DNA from: Lepidodermella squamata
Taxonomy: Eukaryota > Gastrotricha
Assembly (NCBI GenBank): GCA_047495785.1
Contig: JBLDXI010000033.1
Location: 2,728,001-2,792,000 of the forward strand
Direction of reading: 5' to 3'
DNA: 64,000 bases
Made by a program: the position numbers and the translations under genes. Of this stretch, positions 37,062 to 46,785 are shown in pieces (position 1 is the stretch's first letter; each line of letters starts with the position of its first letter). Under the pieces are notes generated by a model, which saw nothing but the letters and a program-made list of their open reading frames with translations, searched no databases and had not been told where the DNA came from.

Positions 37062-38138
37062 TTAAAGCTGGCTTTTCACGAAGTTGTCCAGTGTTTCGAC
37101 TTCTTTAATCAGTCTGGCTAACGAACCAGAATCATCACCGATAGCGCAACCGGCTTGACGGTGGCTTCGGATAGAATCCGAGGCAGCCAAGGCCGCATGT
37201 CTGATTGAGTCGAGTTGGAAAAGAATATGACGACGTTGTCTCTCCATTTGGTGCACTTCTCGTGTTAGCTGGTCGATCTTGGCTAATTTCTTCTTGCGGC
37301 ATCGATCAGCGGCTAGCCTGTTGCGTTCACGCTTGATTTCCTCAGCGGTCATAGTTTTCAACATCTCCTCTGGAATAGGTTCTTGATGCTGGTAGGAGCG
37401 TTTCGAGGGAGTGGATTTTGAAAGAGCCTGCTTTTCAATCGATGTTTGGCCGTCATTAGTTTTAGCGTCAGAATCGCTGTCGTCGCTGTTGTTGGTGCTG
37501 CTGACCTGGCTGTCGGTAGCATTTAGCGCTGTCGAATCTAATGACACGCGCCTCTTTATCGAATCTTCATCTTCAGTTTCGAAGTGCTGACGCCGCTTTT
37601 TAGGAGGAACACCAGAGCCGCCTGAAAAGCGTCTTTCGATACTGGAAACAGCTGTCTGGGGAAGAATTGGCTCCGACGTGCGTTTGGTAACTTCCTGAGT
37701 AACAGGCAACGGTGGCGAAGTCTGAGCTGCTGTTGTTTGTTGTTTTGTGCTTATTTGAGGATCGGCAGCATTTTGTAATAAGACCTGGACACCGCCTTCC
37801 GCTGTCGGTATAGTGTAAACTTTGAGAATTTGCGAGGGGATCAACCCGCCTGGTAGCACCATCATCTGATTCAGTGACTGAGTAGAGATCAACGGCTGCA
37901 TTTGCGAAGCGTGAGCAGCTGCACCGGGGGCGCTTGCAGCAAACATAGCAGAATTCCAAGGCATGAAAAACCCAGGATGAGCAGAGGATGGTAGCATCAT
38001 GTTAGGATGCATGGGCATGTTGAACATAGGGCTCGGCAAAGGCGCAACGGAATACTTGCTCTTCGTCATGTCAACATCATCGTCTGTAGCAGAGGTATTC
38101 GTAGTAGCCTCCAGCTTAGTTTTGTCATCCATCAACAT
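37062..38138 (-). CDS. bZIP transcription factor, Jun/ATF-like, intronless
   Basis: A single 358-codon exon encodes a nuclear DNA-binding factor. The N-terminal 240 residues are low-complexity (methionine/proline-rich, then serine/asparagine/aspartate-rich), typical of activation regions. The basic region at about residues 268-290 reads ERNRLAADRCRKKKLAKI, with the invariant N-x-x-A-A-x-x-C-R arrangement of AP-1/ATF proteins. The zipper that follows is weak: only a few heptad positions hold leucine (IDQLTREVHQM, HILFQL), with M, I and V at others. That suggests an obligate heterodimer partner, by inference. The first ATG (38138) is followed two codons later by another. Two TGAGTCA sites lie 340-535 bp upstream of the start. 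Confidence 0.85.
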   Translation of the reverse strand: MLMDDKTKLEATTNTSATDDDVDMTKSKYSVAPLPSPMFNMPMHPNMMLPSSAHPGFFMPWNSAMFAASAPGAAAHASQMQPLISTQSLNQMMVLPGGLIPSQILKVYTIPTAEGGVQVLLQNAADPQISTKQQTTAAQTSPPLPVTQEVTKRTSEPILPQTAVSSIERRFSGGSGVPPKKRRQHFETEDEDSIKRRVSLDSTALNATDSQVSSTNNSDDSDSDAKTNDGQTSIEKQALSKSTPSKRSYQHQEPIPEEMLKTMTAEEIKRERNRLAADRCRKKKLAKIDQLTREVHQMERQRRHILFQLDSIRHAALAASDSIRSHRQAGCAIGDDSGSLARLIKEVETLDNFVKSQL

Positions 38139-38475
38139 TACGTTATTTTCGAGAGACAGTTTCCGAAAATAAGAAGTTTAAAATAATCGACTATTGTCAA
38201 AAATAAGAAAGGCTAAATCGTCATGTCTCTTTTTAAGGCAGAGAAAACGCATTCATTTTGCGCAATAGATGACTAAGACTATTCAGTGGTATTAGTAGCA
38301 ACCATTGATTCATTATTCATAGATGTATATCAAAGAAATTAGTCACCATGCTGGAGTGAAAGGATTTGTTGGATAAAAACGATGACGGGACTTTTTCCCG
38401 CCGTGATGGTTCTTCGAATGCACCGAAAACTACGCTATACGGACTGCTTTTATATGTGTGTTCAGCCCGCCGGCG

Positions 38476-38482
38476 TGAGTCA
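38476..38482. promoter_or_regulatory. AP-1-type site TGAGTCA upstream of bZIP gene
   Basis: An exact TGAGTCA lies 338 bp upstream of the bZIP start codon. Jun/Fos-type factors bind this site and often regulate their own genes. One 7-mer alone can occur by chance, but a second copy lies 190 bp away. Confidence 0.3.
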
Positions 38483-38665
38483 TATCAGTTCATATAGTAA
38501 ATACCGCAAGCTCACTCGTACACTCATGCAATGGTGGGCAGAGTCGTTTTTTTATCACGAAATGCGTCATGGAATAGGTGTTTACATTTGATAATAATAT
38601 CTAATAAGAGTAGGTCATTTCAGTGCCGTACATGGCCTAGTCACCTGCTTGTTTATAGCTTGCGA

Positions 38666-38672
38666 TGAGTCA
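38666..38672. promoter_or_regulatory. Second TGAGTCA, in GCGATGAGTCAGCGC
   Basis: This copy sits in a nearly palindromic context whose right half (TGAGTCAGC) matches a Maf recognition half-site. Together with the copy at 38476 it makes autoregulation by the adjacent bZIP gene possible. Confidence 0.3.
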
Positions 38673-39722
38673 GCGCATAGTTGTAACTACGATTACCACA
38701 CAACAACGCCATATAAGGAAAAGGGGTGTATAATTTGTCCAGGGCGTAATCTCCACCCCTGTAATGCCTCATAAATGATATTTTCATATGCCTCATGAAT
38801 CAATCTTTTTTTATCCGAATCTGAAAACGGAAGAGTCTCTTTTGTGGTGTCGTGACTGTCTGTGGCGTCAGTGACTTTTTTATCAGAAAACCGCGGCCTA
38901 GTTTCCAGGCCCTAATATGTCAGTCAGCAACACCCGATGCGCTACGCCTTATCTATTAGTCAGAATAAAAAGCTGGCTAGTCATTTATATCAGTTAACCT
39001 ACAAATGTTATTCCTGATGGGCGGAATTTCGTACTAATCATTTCAAATTAGGTAGGACGGTTGCGAGGAAACCGAGAAAGAACACCACGTTTATGGTTGA
39101 TGCTTGTCACGAAGAAGGTCAAGAACATAAAGCAGTTAATCACTGCTATATCACTCCCACTATACCGGACTGACTTGAACGTCACGAAGCTGGTCCGGTT
39201 TAGCCTACTTTCACTGTAACCAGATGTTGTAGGTTGACACGAAGCTTTCGAGTAGGCAGCGCATGATAGGTGGTATTGAATTAATCACAAGTAAAACCTT
39301 CAAAGAAAAATTCACATATAACATGAATCGATTCTTTTCTTTTATTCGAATTTGCCTCTCAAAAATTATCTTCACGCAATTTATACATATTAACGAACAA
39401 ACAGAGAGATCCATCGCGATGTTTCCGCAATATATAATTTGGTAAGTGTTTTTGGGCAGCTGCAAATATATACCTGTTGAGGAGAATATTCACCTGGAGC
39501 TAATTCAAATCATCAAGACGACTTGCTGAGAGCTATCTTTGCATTATAAGATTTTTTACAATCGCCATAACAGCCAGATGAAAGAAGATAAAATACATGT
39601 GATATAATGGGTGTTGTTGGCAAGGGACTCGCCATGTAATCATATTGGCGTGTCTCATTTCCGAATATTTTCAGATGCTTGTCATCAGGAAAGAATTTGA
39701 AGGTAGCGAGTTGGAATTAAAG

Positions 39723-41932
39723 TCATATCCGATTGTTTGTATCATTGTTACCTGCGGCGACACCCTCTGTGATAGATGCTTTCACCGACAGGCGGTCTGA
39801 TGTTAGAGCGGAGGTGCTGCTGACGTTAGCCAGCACTGAGTTAACAGCAGTTACATTTGCGGCGGACGACTTCTTGCGCAGCGCCTGGGTGCCGACTCCC
39901 AGCGCCACGCTTGAGTGACTGGACGAAGACGTCGGCAATTTCTCAGTCGGCAACTTTTCGGATTTTGCGTGACCGTGTCGCGAGCGACCGGTCCCCGGAC
40001 AGCCTATTGACGCCACATCGGCCCCGGCCATCAAGGACATCGCGACAGCGGTCTGTTCGGAAGGCAGAAAGGTCGTTGTGTACACCGGCCGGTACAAAAC
40101 CGACATGTCGTCCTGAGGTGCGGCAAAACTGCCGTCGCCGTCATAGACCTGGCCGAGCTGGAACTCGGGGCTGACATACATTCCGCCCTCGACGTGTTTC
40201 GCTGCCTCAGCATACGTTATCTGAGGCATCGGCTTGGAAGGCACGCGGTAGGGAACCGTCGCCACGGTAAATGGAAAGTCAACCTAGAATAAAGGCAGCA
40301 GGTTTGTCATGCTTTAATCAGGTAAAATGCCGAAATGCTCTCCTGCTTTACACATTGTTCTCTGAAAACATGAAGCTTTCCGAAAAGAGAAACTCTAGCA
40401 TTTTGTATTTTTGCCTTCTAGCGAAATTATTTGGCCTGAAAATAGACAGGCCTAAAGCAAAACTTAATCATCAACTTGTGCACTAACATGTTTGAACTTG
40501 ATTTGTTACATGAACGGACAGTAGCCAAATTGGGGATTATTCCCAGGAACAACTTCTTAATCTCGATTCTATTAGCCCTCATCTTTGACGTTGGATTACT
40601 GAAGTTACCTATCTGGAAAAGAATATAACTCACTTCGATGTCCGACGCGTCTACTTTCCTTCGACTGATGGTAACTTTGAGTGAATAGGTTATCTCGATA
40701 TTTCGGCAAACGTTCACTAGAGTGGGCGGCATCACGGGTAGTTCGAGCTTGTCTAGGAGAATAACAACAGGTTTTAATGTTTGATGGGAATTTTGGAAAA
40801 TAGGCTCACCTCCGTAGTCAGAAAATTCCGCTTTGGTCTTTGGTTTGATGGGGTCACTAATAAATTCGAGCACCTTGTGTTCCACTGACTTGGTAGCCGT
40901 AAGAACGTTTTTTGATACTATATAGTCGACATTCTATCGGTTAAAAAGAAATTAAAACCATTCCTTCACTCGAAAATGACTCAAGTACCTGAAATAAGCG
41001 GACGATAAAAAAAGCAGGATCGTTGGAGTTGTTTATCACGGAACCGGTAAGGCGGATCTTCTCACCACAGCAATACGCTGATCTCTATTTTATAGCGAAA
41101 AGCCGAGCTTGGCATTCGATTTTCGACGGAAAAGAAAAATAAACCTTATACCTCTAAAACCGCTTCCATTGATACCGGCACTTTCCGACAGCATAGGCAG
41201 AGTCGCGTTATCTTTTCGTCGGCACGTAGCTGCGTCTAATTTCGAAGATTTAAAGTTAAGTTTGATGATGGATCGTAAAATAAAACAATAATGGCAACTA
41301 ACCAGATATTTTTCGTCCATGCAATCAATATAAGGCCCAATCAGCGTGAAATATTTAATGCCCTGCGGTGAGCAAGCGTACGGGATGTCGATTATTACCT
41401 TGATATTTCGATATTAAATTCAGCTGATAATAAAACTAAAGCAAATACCGACCTTGAGATAGTATCTAATGGTACCCGCCTTGCTTTCAAAGGAGCAAGG
41501 CAGAGCAGATTCTGGCAGATGAAATTCGAATGGATACTGATGGAATCCTCGAGGTAGTATGCTGGCGTTACTTGAGTCCGTAATAGCCTCTGGAAAAAAA
41601 ATGGATTAATTTGCTGTGTTCGATTGGAAGCAATCGATCGAACCTTTCCCCCAAATCACGACTTTGTTCTCCAGAAGAACATCGTCTTCTTTAACAACCT
41701 TGCGTTCGCCCCCTCGTGTGACTTTCCACTCGACGTGCGTCTTTGCTTTGATCATGACTTTTATGCATTGCACTCGCATATTCTCGGCCGAGTCAATCAG
41801 CACCCGCCCGGTTAACTGGAGAAAATTGAGCATGAAAATCGCTGTCTGTATTTTATGGAAAAAGCTCACCTTTTCGCCTGCATAGTAGAACTCGCGATCC
41901 AACTCCAAGTCGAATTTCTTCACGTAGTCCAT
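39723..41932 (-). CDS. Alpha-arrestin (ARRDC-like), multi-exon
   Basis: An arrestin-fold adaptor. In known alpha-arrestins this protein links membrane receptors and carriers to ubiquitin ligases and endocytosis. Translation starts at ATG 41932 (MDYVKKFDLELD). The first exon ends EFYYAGEK at about 41870 and continues LTGRVLIDSAENMRVQCIKV, the usual arrestin N-domain opening. Further exons give HVEWKVTR with VVIWGK, LPRGFHQYPFEFHLPESALPC (about 41500-41580), CSPQGIKYFTLIGPYID, and the C-domain opener CCGEKIRLTGSVINNSNDP (about 41045). Next are LPVMPPTLVNVC and a last exon (39723 to about 40250) starting TVPYRVPSKP. The final 150 residues are serine/alanine-rich and disordered. They contain PQITYAEA, but no clear PPxY motif, which many family members use to recruit NEDD4 ligases. 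Confidence 0.85.
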
Positions 41933-44167
41933 GGCGAAATGAGGGCAGATTGTCAAACAGCAGCGAGGAAGGTTTCAGCTCACGCGGCGAGCCGTTTCAT
42001 CAACTTGGTTGTAGTAATTCATTCTATAAACAAAAACAAACCTGAGACGTTAATTCACGCAGCTGGTATAGCATTGCAGGTGAGGTAAGTCGGCACTTCG
42101 TGGAAAACAATACTGCCCGGCTTAATAATAAATATTGCGGCGATAGCAATCATCGGCCGCTGTCGAAAATGAGCAATGGTTCAGGCTGGAACATAACATG
42201 TTAATCGCATAAAAACTACTCGATGAGCATAGAGCAGAGGACTGAGATTGAACTATTCGACAGCGAGCGCGATTTCTCGTACTGCAGCAACGGCGTAATG
42301 TTATTTTATCTATGAGCAGTGACAAGATGTTTGTACAACAGGTATCGCTGGAACCTATATGGAACAACTCACCTATAGCATGTGCGCCCCGGCCTATGAA
42401 TATTTACGAGGGAGCACACCTGGGGCCGATCGATGACGTCCAGGGCTCTCGGCTCACATGTGGGCAAGCGAGTGGGAGCCGTATGTAAAGTCCCGATGTG
42501 AGTTATCATGTCAACACGGACGAGTTGCTGGCAGCGCGCTGACGATTTGTCGCTCTCAAATCATTTTTCGACACGGCCGGCAAAAAGTAAAAATCGCAAA
42601 CTGGCGATTCGGCACGAAAGCGGAGCGCTTAGCAAGAACGCGACGGGCTCATTTCCACCGCACATTAGATTGTTGAAATGAAATTTACGACTGCGGCCAG
42701 CTGTATAGTTGCCGGCGTACTCGAGTCGCGCGTGCGCCGTCGCCGCTAATATTTGATTTTTGTCGATGCAAAATGCGAGTAAATAGCCGCCGATTCACGT
42801 GTAAAATACCTATATAATAGGCGGCATGCAGAGCTGTTTCGTTCTTCCGGCGCCACACTTGCCCGAAGGCGATGCGCGAGTATTTGCGACACCCATTATT
42901 TCCTGACTCAACTTGAAACTAAATAATCACATCATATATGTTCGCGATGTGAGACGACGTTGAAGGAGGCAAAAAGTCGACAATAGTCGAAATTTACCAT
43001 GATTATCTGTTGTAGTGAATGGAGAAGTGAACAACTTGCTGGCCCAAGCATGTCGCTGGCATAGAATAGTAAGTCTTCATCATCGTCATCGGCTAGCTTA
43101 TTGTTTAGAAAAATAACGAGACAGCTATTTCCGAGCAGATTACTGCTACTTCACCCGCAATCAATTGAGAAATTGTAGCGCGTTATTTCTTGTGCAGCTG
43201 CCGCCGCTTAACTCTGACCAAAACTTCCCTATGGGCTTTTAGCGCCGTTACTATCACTATTTCTATTATTATTACTATTATTATTGTCATTACTGTCATT
43301 GCCTGGCGCGAGACAGAAGCGCTGCTGTTGGCGAAGACGAGAGACAGCATTGACAGCAGCGCCTATAAATGGATAAGTGCGGAATATCGTCATCAGCAGT
43401 ATATTATCAGCAGCAGAATAATGCGCGATCGTAATAACAAAGGAGGTAATCCAAGGCGAAGTAAAAAAAAAACATACAGACGCGACTCGGCCGATCATTT
43501 CCGTGACTATCATTCTGCCGCGACCCCACGCATCGGCGAATCAAGCCAACGGCCCCCGGGTGCAATGCGGACTACAACTTCAGTTTACTCGATAATCGAA
43601 AAATCATGATTCGTAAACCCCGAAAATTATGCGCAAAATAACATACACTCGCATTGACATATGCGCAAAGGTTAATCTCGGCCTGAGAAAATGAGAACAA
43701 ATTAGACCCAAAAAAACTTCGCTTTATTTCATCCTGGTGTCCGACTCAGGACTATAATTTATACAAAAGCAGATGAGGTGTCACACTACAACAAATATCA
43801 TCTCAACACCGTAGATACCGAATTATTAGACATCACTTATAAACTAGAATCAAGAGCAGCAATGAACAAGGCACTTCGGCCAGCTAGCTTAGAATTTAGT
43901 TCAAATGCAATGAGGCAATGAGTCAAATGATAAAGAAAATCTTAACTGTTTTTTATTAAGAAATTGAACGGTACCAAGCGCAGATTCAGATCAAAACAAC
44001 CCAGAACCTAACGCCCGAAAGGGATTTAGAAATGATGGCCAAATAATTCGGTATTTACGGTTCGCTGATGCAGAATTCAGTCGAAGGTCATACAAATTAA
44101 ATAAATTTCAATTTCTAGGTTCAATCACTATAGAGAAAATATGTTTAGTTTTTATTTATTTCCTGCG
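41933..44167. other. Spacer between arrestin and ISCA1
   Basis: GC-richer sequence at 42400-42900 may be the arrestin promoter. A TATA-like TATATAATAGGC lies at about 42811. A triplet-rich (ATT/ACT) microsatellite at about 43250-43305 creates a hydrophobic spurious frame. No gene is supported. Confidence 0.45.
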
Positions 44168-44879
44168 TCAGGATAGCATGAAACTCTCGCCGCAGCCACA
44201 TGTTGACTTGATGTTAGGATTTGAAAAGACGAATTCTGCCCCAAGTTTAGTCTCAGTGTAATCCATTTCGGTGCCGAGTAGGGTCAACTGAGCGCGCCGG
44301 TCGATGAAAATCCGCACGCCATCTTGCACCACTTCGACGTCGTGCGATTGTTTCTGAGTCCGACCGATGTCTTTTTCGAGCATACCGGTTTGCTCAATAT
44401 TTGATTCTAAGCCATTGTTTGATTCGGCTTTCTTTTGGCTCGCCGCCTTATCTTCAACATAATCTAGAGTATATGTCAGACCAGAACAGCCCCTGGTATT
44501 AAAATCGAGTTATTCGGTGAGAGAAATACGCCTTAATGCCTTAATGAGCATCTTACCTTTGGCGAACGCTGACTCGCAGTCCCAATACATTAGGTCGTTC
44601 CACCAGCAATTCCTTGATTCGAGATACTGCTTTTGGAGTCTGGATATGGACCAATTTAAAATAATACATGCGGCTAATAAAAATGTCTCTTACCAATACA
44701 AGGGGTGCTTTTGTCGGGGTCAACCGGATCGGTTGTTTCATGATTCTGACCTTGGCACTCGCCGCCATATTTGTCGAGGTTGAAAGCGCTTTTACTTGCC
44801 GAATACTTGAGGGTCTTATCGCAGCAAAACTGCGCATCACCCTGGCACATGAACACGCCAGAGCGCGAGTAGTAAACAT
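44168..44879 (-). CDS. ISCA1: Mitochondrial iron-sulfur assembly protein ISCA1
   Basis: A-type scaffold/carrier that helps build mitochondrial [4Fe-4S] clusters. Three exons: about 44702-44879, 44557-44639 and 44168-44492. The N-terminus (MFTTRALACSCARVMRSFAA) is arginine/serine/alanine-rich and fits a mitochondrial presequence. The core reads SRIKELLVERPNVLGLRVSV, then RGCSGLTYTLDYVEDK, then VRIFIDRRAQLTLLGTEMDY, and ends NPNIKSTCGCGESF. The three cluster-ligand cysteines (the one in RGCSG and the two in CGCGES) are present. An extra polar stretch of about 25-30 residues lies between YVEDK and the DGVRIFI strand and is absent from usual ISCA1 proteins. The exon 1 donor (about 44702) fits less well than the other junction, so the first exon boundary is the least certain part. 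Confidence 0.88.
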
Positions 44880-44973
44880 TATTTTAAAAACTAAACAACG
44901 AATGAAATTATGCTGTAATTTTTCTTGGTCACGAAATTCGGAATTATTTTATTTGGTGTTGCACAAATACGAC

Positions 44974-46785
44974 TCAATTATCAGCAGCAACGGCAGCAGT
45001 TGTTCCCTCCACCTTTTTAGCACTCTCGTTGTTACTCAACTTCTGTACGCCTTTCTTTTGATTAGCACCGGCTTTATCAGTTCTCAGCGGCGGAGGAATG
45101 AAGTACGGAATCTTACCACGCTGCAGATCAACCAAAAATGTGCGGGCGGCCGAGCCCAATTCAGGCTCTCCTCCGGGACCGAGACGCCCCAGACGCTTTG
45201 CGAGAGCATCAAGGAACTCATCGCAATCATGCCAAAATGGCTTATTCGGATCCTTTTTCTCAGCACCATCTTTCTTCTCTTCCTCCTCCTCCGATGCAGG
45301 TGCAGACAATCCGTAAGTTCGAATGATGTACTGCGGTTTGATGGAGGGCAAAATTAGGTTCACCAGGTGTTCGGGGTCGCGCAAATTTTCCACGCGAACA
45401 GCACCGCGAACGACAAGGCGCGCGACATGCAATGTTGGCGCCGATGCATCGTACTGGTTGTATTCCTCCAACGAAATCGTTGGCGCTTGATGAACGCCAG
45501 AACCCGTGCTGGTGCCGGGTGGGGCAACCACCACGCCGGGGCAGTCGATCAAATAGATTTTCTTCGAAAGGGCAACATATTGCCACACACGAGTCTGGCC
45601 TGGAAGAGCGGCTACACTGCACACATTTTTGGCGCGCAGAGAATTGATAGCTGAACTTTTTCCAACGTTGGGATAGCCAACAAAACCAACGGAGATCTGC
45701 TTCTTGTCACCAGCGTGGAGCTTGGCAAACTGACGCAGCAGATGCAGAAGGGGTTGGCGACCAAATTGGCGGCCACTGCCTGGCGGGCAGTTGGCGCGGA
45801 ACGCCAGAGTAGGGTACTCGGGTGACAGCGTCTGAATCCAACGACGCAGCGACCATGTCGGCACTAAATCGGCCTTGTTGAGCAGAAGCACCATGTGCTT
45901 GTGCGGGAAATCTTTTCGCATTCTTTGCTCCAGGCTTAAACAGCGTGTTCCTTGCGGATCACGAGCATCTAGAACCTGAATTATCACATCCGACGAATCG
46001 ACAACCTTCCATAATTCGCTCCAAATTCGACGACTTTTGCCAGCGCGTAAAACGCGAGCATCTTCCGATTCCCATTCCAGCATAGATTCAGGGTTCAGGG
46101 TCAGCCCAGCTACTCCGACGGAACTTGATGTAGTTGGGTTCTGTTGCTTGGCTTCAAATTCCACAGCTTTTTTCTTGGCCTCGCTAGCCAGCTCACTCTC
46201 GTGAACAGCCAACAGCCTAGAAGGTCGTTTCCGCTGGGATTTTTTCCCAAAGACGTAAGAATAAGATTCAGCCTGCAAAAGGTTTCCACCAACTTGTGGC
46301 GCTGAGTCACCGTCAGTTTTATCTGCGTTTGGTTTTAGTGGATTTTTTGATTTCTTGTTTTCTGATAGTAAAGAGATGGGAAGTTTTGTAGCGTTGAGCA
46401 CTACACGGTAAGGGTCGGCCATTGCGCTGCGAAGCTCTGTGTCAAACCTTTGAAGAGCTTGCTGTCCTATCATGCGAGTGTTGCCGAACCATTTGACACT
46501 AGACTCTACGCGAGCCATCGTGCCTGGAGCAACAGCAGACTGAAATGGAGCAGGTCGAATAATGCGACCAGTCTTGTCACGCGTTGGTCCATAATTTTTA
46601 TACATGAGCAAGCGTCGAACAGTTGATCGGTCTCGCAGGCCTCCGGTGCCACCTTTCGCAGACACCGACTGGCTGACTCTTCCATCTGGGTTCAAGGGAT
46701 GCTTCTGGTTACTCACGGTACCTTGATGTTTACGTTTTTTGGTGCTTTTTAGCAACCCAGCCAAACGCTTTCGTGAACCAGCCAT
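44974..46785 (-). CDS. GNL2: Nucleolar GTP-binding protein 2 (GNL2/NOG2), intronless
   Basis: A circularly permuted GTPase of the YlqF/YawG group. It acts in nuclear maturation and export of the 60S ribosomal subunit. The start chosen is ATG 46785 (MAGSRKRL), because the upstream in-frame ATG would add a hydrophobic leader unlike the family. The result is 603 residues. The conserved N-terminal region (YGPTRDKTGRIIRPAPFQS, VKWFGNTRMIGQ) is followed by the permuted motifs: DARDPQGTR, G4 NKADLVPTW (about residue 301), G1 GYPNVGKSS (about 370) and G3 DCPGV (about 414). The order G4-G1-G3 is diagnostic. The C-terminus is shorter than in vertebrates (about 730 residues) and lysine-rich. It lies about 95 bp from ISCA1 on the same strand. 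Confidence 0.95.
   Translation of the reverse strand: MAGSRKRLAGLLKSTKKRKHQGTVSNQKHPLNPDGRVSQSVSAKGGTGGLRDRSTVRRLLMYKNYGPTRDKTGRIIRPAPFQSAVAPGTMARVESSVKWFGNTRMIGQQALQRFDTELRSAMADPYRVVLNATKLPISLLSENKKSKNPLKPNADKTDGDSAPQVGGNLLQAESYSYVFGKKSQRKRPSRLLAVHESELASEAKKKAVEFEAKQQNPTTSSSVGVAGLTLNPESMLEWESEDARVLRAGKSRRIWSELWKVVDSSDVIIQVLDARDPQGTRCLSLEQRMRKDFPHKHMVLLLNKADLVPTWSLRRWIQTLSPEYPTLAFRANCPPGSGRQFGRQPLLHLLRQFAKLHAGDKKQISVGFVGYPNVGKSSAINSLRAKNVCSVAALPGQTRVWQYVALSKKIYLIDCPGVVVAPPGTSTGSGVHQAPTISLEEYNQYDASAPTLHVARLVVRGAVRVENLRDPEHLVNLILPSIKPQYIIRTYGLSAPASEEEEEKKDGAEKKDPNKPFWHDCDEFLDALAKRLGRLGPGGEPELGSAARTFLVDLQRGKIPYFIPPPLRTDKAGANQKKGVQKLSNNESAKKVEGTTAAVAADN

Larger units (their letters stand above)
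38139..39722. other. Promoter region and spacer between bZIP and arrestin
   Basis: Apart from the two TGAGTCA sites nothing is supported. The open frames here are short and without domain content. Confidence 0.45.

Noticed and set aside
43190-43609. 139-codon plus-strand frame with a hydrophobic isoleucine/threonine stretch
   Set aside because: The hydrophobic part is translated ATT/ACT microsatellite, the start is not ATG, and no domain or splice support exists.
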